22,854 bases of DNA, from positions 1 through 22,854 of the forward strand of contig JAITTC010000071.1 of NCBI GenBank assembly GCA_031287285.1, written 5' to 3'. This document shows positions 21,027 through 22,854 of the stretch, piece after piece. Within the stretch, counting starts at the first letter, position 1; the number at the start of each line of letters is the position of its first letter. The notes beneath the pieces are model-generated. The model was not told where the DNA came from and searched no databases. It saw nothing but the letters and a program-made list of their open reading frames with translations. Source of the stretch: Christensenellaceae bacterium (GTDB lineage Bacteria > Bacillota > Clostridia > Christensenellales > UBA1750). The position numbers and the translations under genes were made by a program.

Positions 21027-22854
21027 TTAAATTTCTTCGTCGCCGCTGCCGCCCTCGTCTTCAGGGGGCAGGTCGCCAAAATCAAGGCTCTCGTCGCCCT
21101 CGGGAAGCTCGGTGCCATCGCCGTAACTATCGGCCTGACGGATCGAGAGGGAGATGCGCTTCGTGTCTGGGTTGACATCCAAAACGCGCACGCGCACGGA
21201 ATCGCCGATGGCGAGCTTATCTTCGACCTTGGCGATGCGCTCTTCGGCCACCTGCGAGATGTGCACCAGGCCGTCAAGGCCTGGCTCAAGCTCCACAAAG
21301 GCACCAAAGGGCACGATGCGCACGACCTTGCCTTCCACGATGGAGTCAGCTGGGTAGTTGACCGTGGCGGTTTCCCAAGGCTTGGGCTTGGTCTGCTTCA
21401 GGCCCAGCGAGATACGCTCGCGCTCGTGGTCGAGGGCCAGAATCAGCACCTCGACCATCTGGCCGGGCTTGACGATGACAGAAGGGTGCTTGATGCGCCC
21501 CCAGGAAAGATCGGTGATGTGGATGAGGCCGTCGACGCCGCCGAGATCCACGAAGGCGCCAAAGTCGGTCAGCCTGCGCACGACGCCCTCTATGACCTTG
21601 CCAACCTCGAGCTTTTCCCAGGCGGAAGCCTTCTTTTCGGCGCTTTCTTCGGCTAAAACGGCCTTGCGCGAGGCGACGAGGCGGCGCTTTTGGCGATCTG
21701 CCTCGATGACCTTTAAGCGAAGTTCCTTGCCGATGAACTGGTCGATCTTTTCGACATAGCGCTCAGAGAGCTGGCTGGCCGGCACGAAGGTGCGGATGCC
21801 CTGCACATCGACCAGGAGGCCGCCCTTGACGACGCTCTGGCCGACACCCTCGATGTATTCGTTGTTCTCGAACTTTTCTACGAGGCTGTCCCAGGTTTTG
21901 CGGTTCACGATATTCCTTTGCGAAAGCAGCACGTTGCCCTCGCCATCGTTTACCTTTACGACCTCGACCTCGATCTCGTCGCCGATCTTGAAGGCTTCCA
22001 AGGGGTTCTCGGAAGTGGTCAGCTCGGCGCGGGGGATCAGCCCGTCGGATTTATACCCGATGTTGACGCAGACCTCATCTTCGGTGACCTGCACCACGGT
22101 GCCGGTCACGGTCAGGCCCGGGCGGATGGAAACCATGGTTTCTTCAAACGCTGCCGCAAATTCGGGCTCTGCGCCCAGGTCCTTGCTGCCCGCGTCTTCC
22201 TCTGCGGCAACCACTTCTTCGATGGAAGTTGGTTGCTCAAGGGCGGCGGTTTCTTCCGCTTCGGGTTCGTCGGTCGGGTTGGGCAGGTTCTTGTCAAGCT
22301 CGCTCATTCTGGTTACAACCTCCTTGATGATCTCATCCGGCGTGGAGGCGCCGGCTGTGATTCCTACATGGTCTTCCCTTCGGAAGGGGAGTTCCTCGAG
22401 CTCCTGCGGCGAAACGATGAGGAAGGAACGCTCGCAAAGGCGCTTTGAGGTTTCAAACAGGCGCCGGGTATTCGCGCTTTGGCGCGAGCCGAGCACCAGC
22501 ATGACGTCGGCCCTTTGGGCAAGCTCTGCCGCCGCGCGCTGCCGCGCGTCCGTCGCGGGGCAAATGGAATCGAAGACCTCGATTTCTGGATATCGCTTGC
22601 GAAGCGCTTCCACGATGCGAAGAAAGCTGCTCCGGATGAAGGTCGTTTGCGCTAAGACCAGGGGGGAGGAAAGCAGGTCTGGCAGGTTTTCGACCGAAGA
22701 TTCATCGCCCAGCAAGAAGACATCGCCCTTCGCCCAGGCCTTGGTGGCCAAAACCTCGGGGTGCTCGGCTTCGCCGATCAGGATCAGCGCCCCATCGTGC
22801 TCCGCGGCTTTTTTATGCACCAGAGCCACGTCGGGGCAGGTTAGGTCGGCGATG
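21027..22854 (-). CDS. ispH-rpsA: IspH-RpsA fusion: HMBPP reductase joined to S1-domain protein, 5' truncated
   Basis: 608 residues are in the window; the start lies beyond 22854. The first part is IspH, the iron-sulphur enzyme that ends the MEP isoprenoid pathway by reducing HMBPP to IPP and DMAPP. Visible are the cluster Cys in DLTCPDVALVH, GEAEHPEV (substrate His and catalytic Glu), QTT, the cluster Cys in DSICPATDARQ, GSRQSANTRRL and GITAGASTPDEII; the third Cys is outside. An acidic linker leads to four S1 RNA-binding domains, beginning near VTGTVVQVTE, YIEGVGQSVV, VIEGVVRRLTDFGAFVDL and VEGKVVRIVPFGAFVEL, and an acidic tail (PPEDEGGSGDEE). This fusion is known in Clostridia. An internal ribosome binding site at the junction may give a separate S1 protein. 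Confidence 0.95.
   Translation of the reverse strand, partial: IADLTCPDVALVHKKAAEHDGALILIGEAEHPEVLATKAWAKGDVFLLGDESSVENLPDLLSSPLVLAQTTFIRSSFLRIVEALRKRYPEIEVFDSICPATDARQRAAAELAQRADVMLVLGSRQSANTRRLFETSKRLCERSFLIVSPQELEELPFRREDHVGITAGASTPDEIIKEVVTRMSELDKNLPNPTDEPEAEETAALEQPTSIEEVVAAEEDAGSKDLGAEPEFAAAFEETMVSIRPGLTVTGTVVQVTEDEVCVNIGYKSDGLIPRAELTTSENPLEAFKIGDEIEVEVVKVNDGEGNVLLSQRNIVNRKTWDSLVEKFENNEYIEGVGQSVVKGGLLVDVQGIRTFVPASQLSERYVEKIDQFIGKELRLKVIEADRQKRRLVASRKAVLAEESAEKKASAWEKLEVGKVIEGVVRRLTDFGAFVDLGGVDGLIHITDLSWGRIKHPSVIVKPGQMVEVLILALDHERERISLGLKQTKPKPWETATVNYPADSIVEGKVVRIVPFGAFVELEPGLDGLVHISQVAEERIAKVEDKLAIGDSVRVRVLDVNPDTKRISLSIRQADSYGDGTELPEGDESLDFGDLPPEDEGGSGDEEI
22305..22325 (-). promoter_or_regulatory. 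Possible internal ribosome binding site and ATG at the IspH/S1 boundary
   Basis: On the minus strand AAGGAGG (22325-22319) stands 11 bp before an in-frame ATG (22307-22305) that begins MSELDKN, exactly where unfused IspH proteins end. It would give a 426-residue S1 protein. The motif also encodes Lys-Glu-Val, so it may be chance. Confidence 0.4.

Overview
The window looks like a chromosomal piece of a GC-rich, endospore-forming member of the Clostridia (Bacillota), probably an uncultured gut-type lineage. The basis is gene content: an IspH-RpsA fusion, a rodA-spoIVFA-spoIVFB run with a sigma-E-type promoter, and the yqfC-yqfD-phoH-pgpH-ybeY-era block. Ribosome binding sites are strong AGGAGG types and several genes start with TTG. 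No rRNA or tRNA gene was recognised. The genus cannot be told from the sequence alone.

Layout. (1) Positions 1-459, minus: the start of an M20 amidohydrolase, with a clear sigma-A promoter. (2) 611-4123, plus: GNAT acetyltransferase, RodA, then the SpoIVFA/SpoIVFB intramembrane-protease pair behind its own sigma-E-like promoter. (3) 4040-4552: a diverged tandem duplication of about 256 bp that copies the end of spoIVFB and following DNA, closed by a perfect palindromic terminator. (4) 4604-10847, minus: an accessory envelope module. It has a Cthe_2159-like beta-helix lipoprotein, a DUF4956 membrane protein, a VTC-type polyphosphate polymerase-like protein, a histidine kinase with an OmpR-family regulator, and a small secreted protein. 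(5) 11067-18632, plus: yqfC, yqfD, phoH, pgpH, ybeY, era and glmU. (6) 18633-19340: no genes, but three tandem copies of a palindromic repeat and a relic CRISPR array with type I-C-like repeats. (7) 19341-20980, plus: a tandem-GNAT protein overlapping a flavin-reductase-like protein. (8) 21027-22854, minus: the IspH-RpsA fusion, truncated by the window edge.

The most interesting observation is in region 4. The transcription units on both sides of the two-component system (the VTC operon and the secreted-protein gene) carry the same promoter design. Each has two GTCA(C/T) half-sites 11 bp apart, then exactly 11 bp, then ATGCT at the -10 position. This is the kind of direct-repeat site that OmpR/PhoB-family regulators use, so the sequence suggests one regulon: sensor kinase, regulator, then polyphosphate/DUF4956/beta-helix surface genes plus a secreted helical protein. 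The signal and the product of the system are unknown. Other points worth checking are an internal Shine-Dalgarno and ATG at the IspH/S1 boundary, the decayed CRISPR array beside the palindromes, and a Pro/Thr-rich insert in the extracytoplasmic domain of PgpH.
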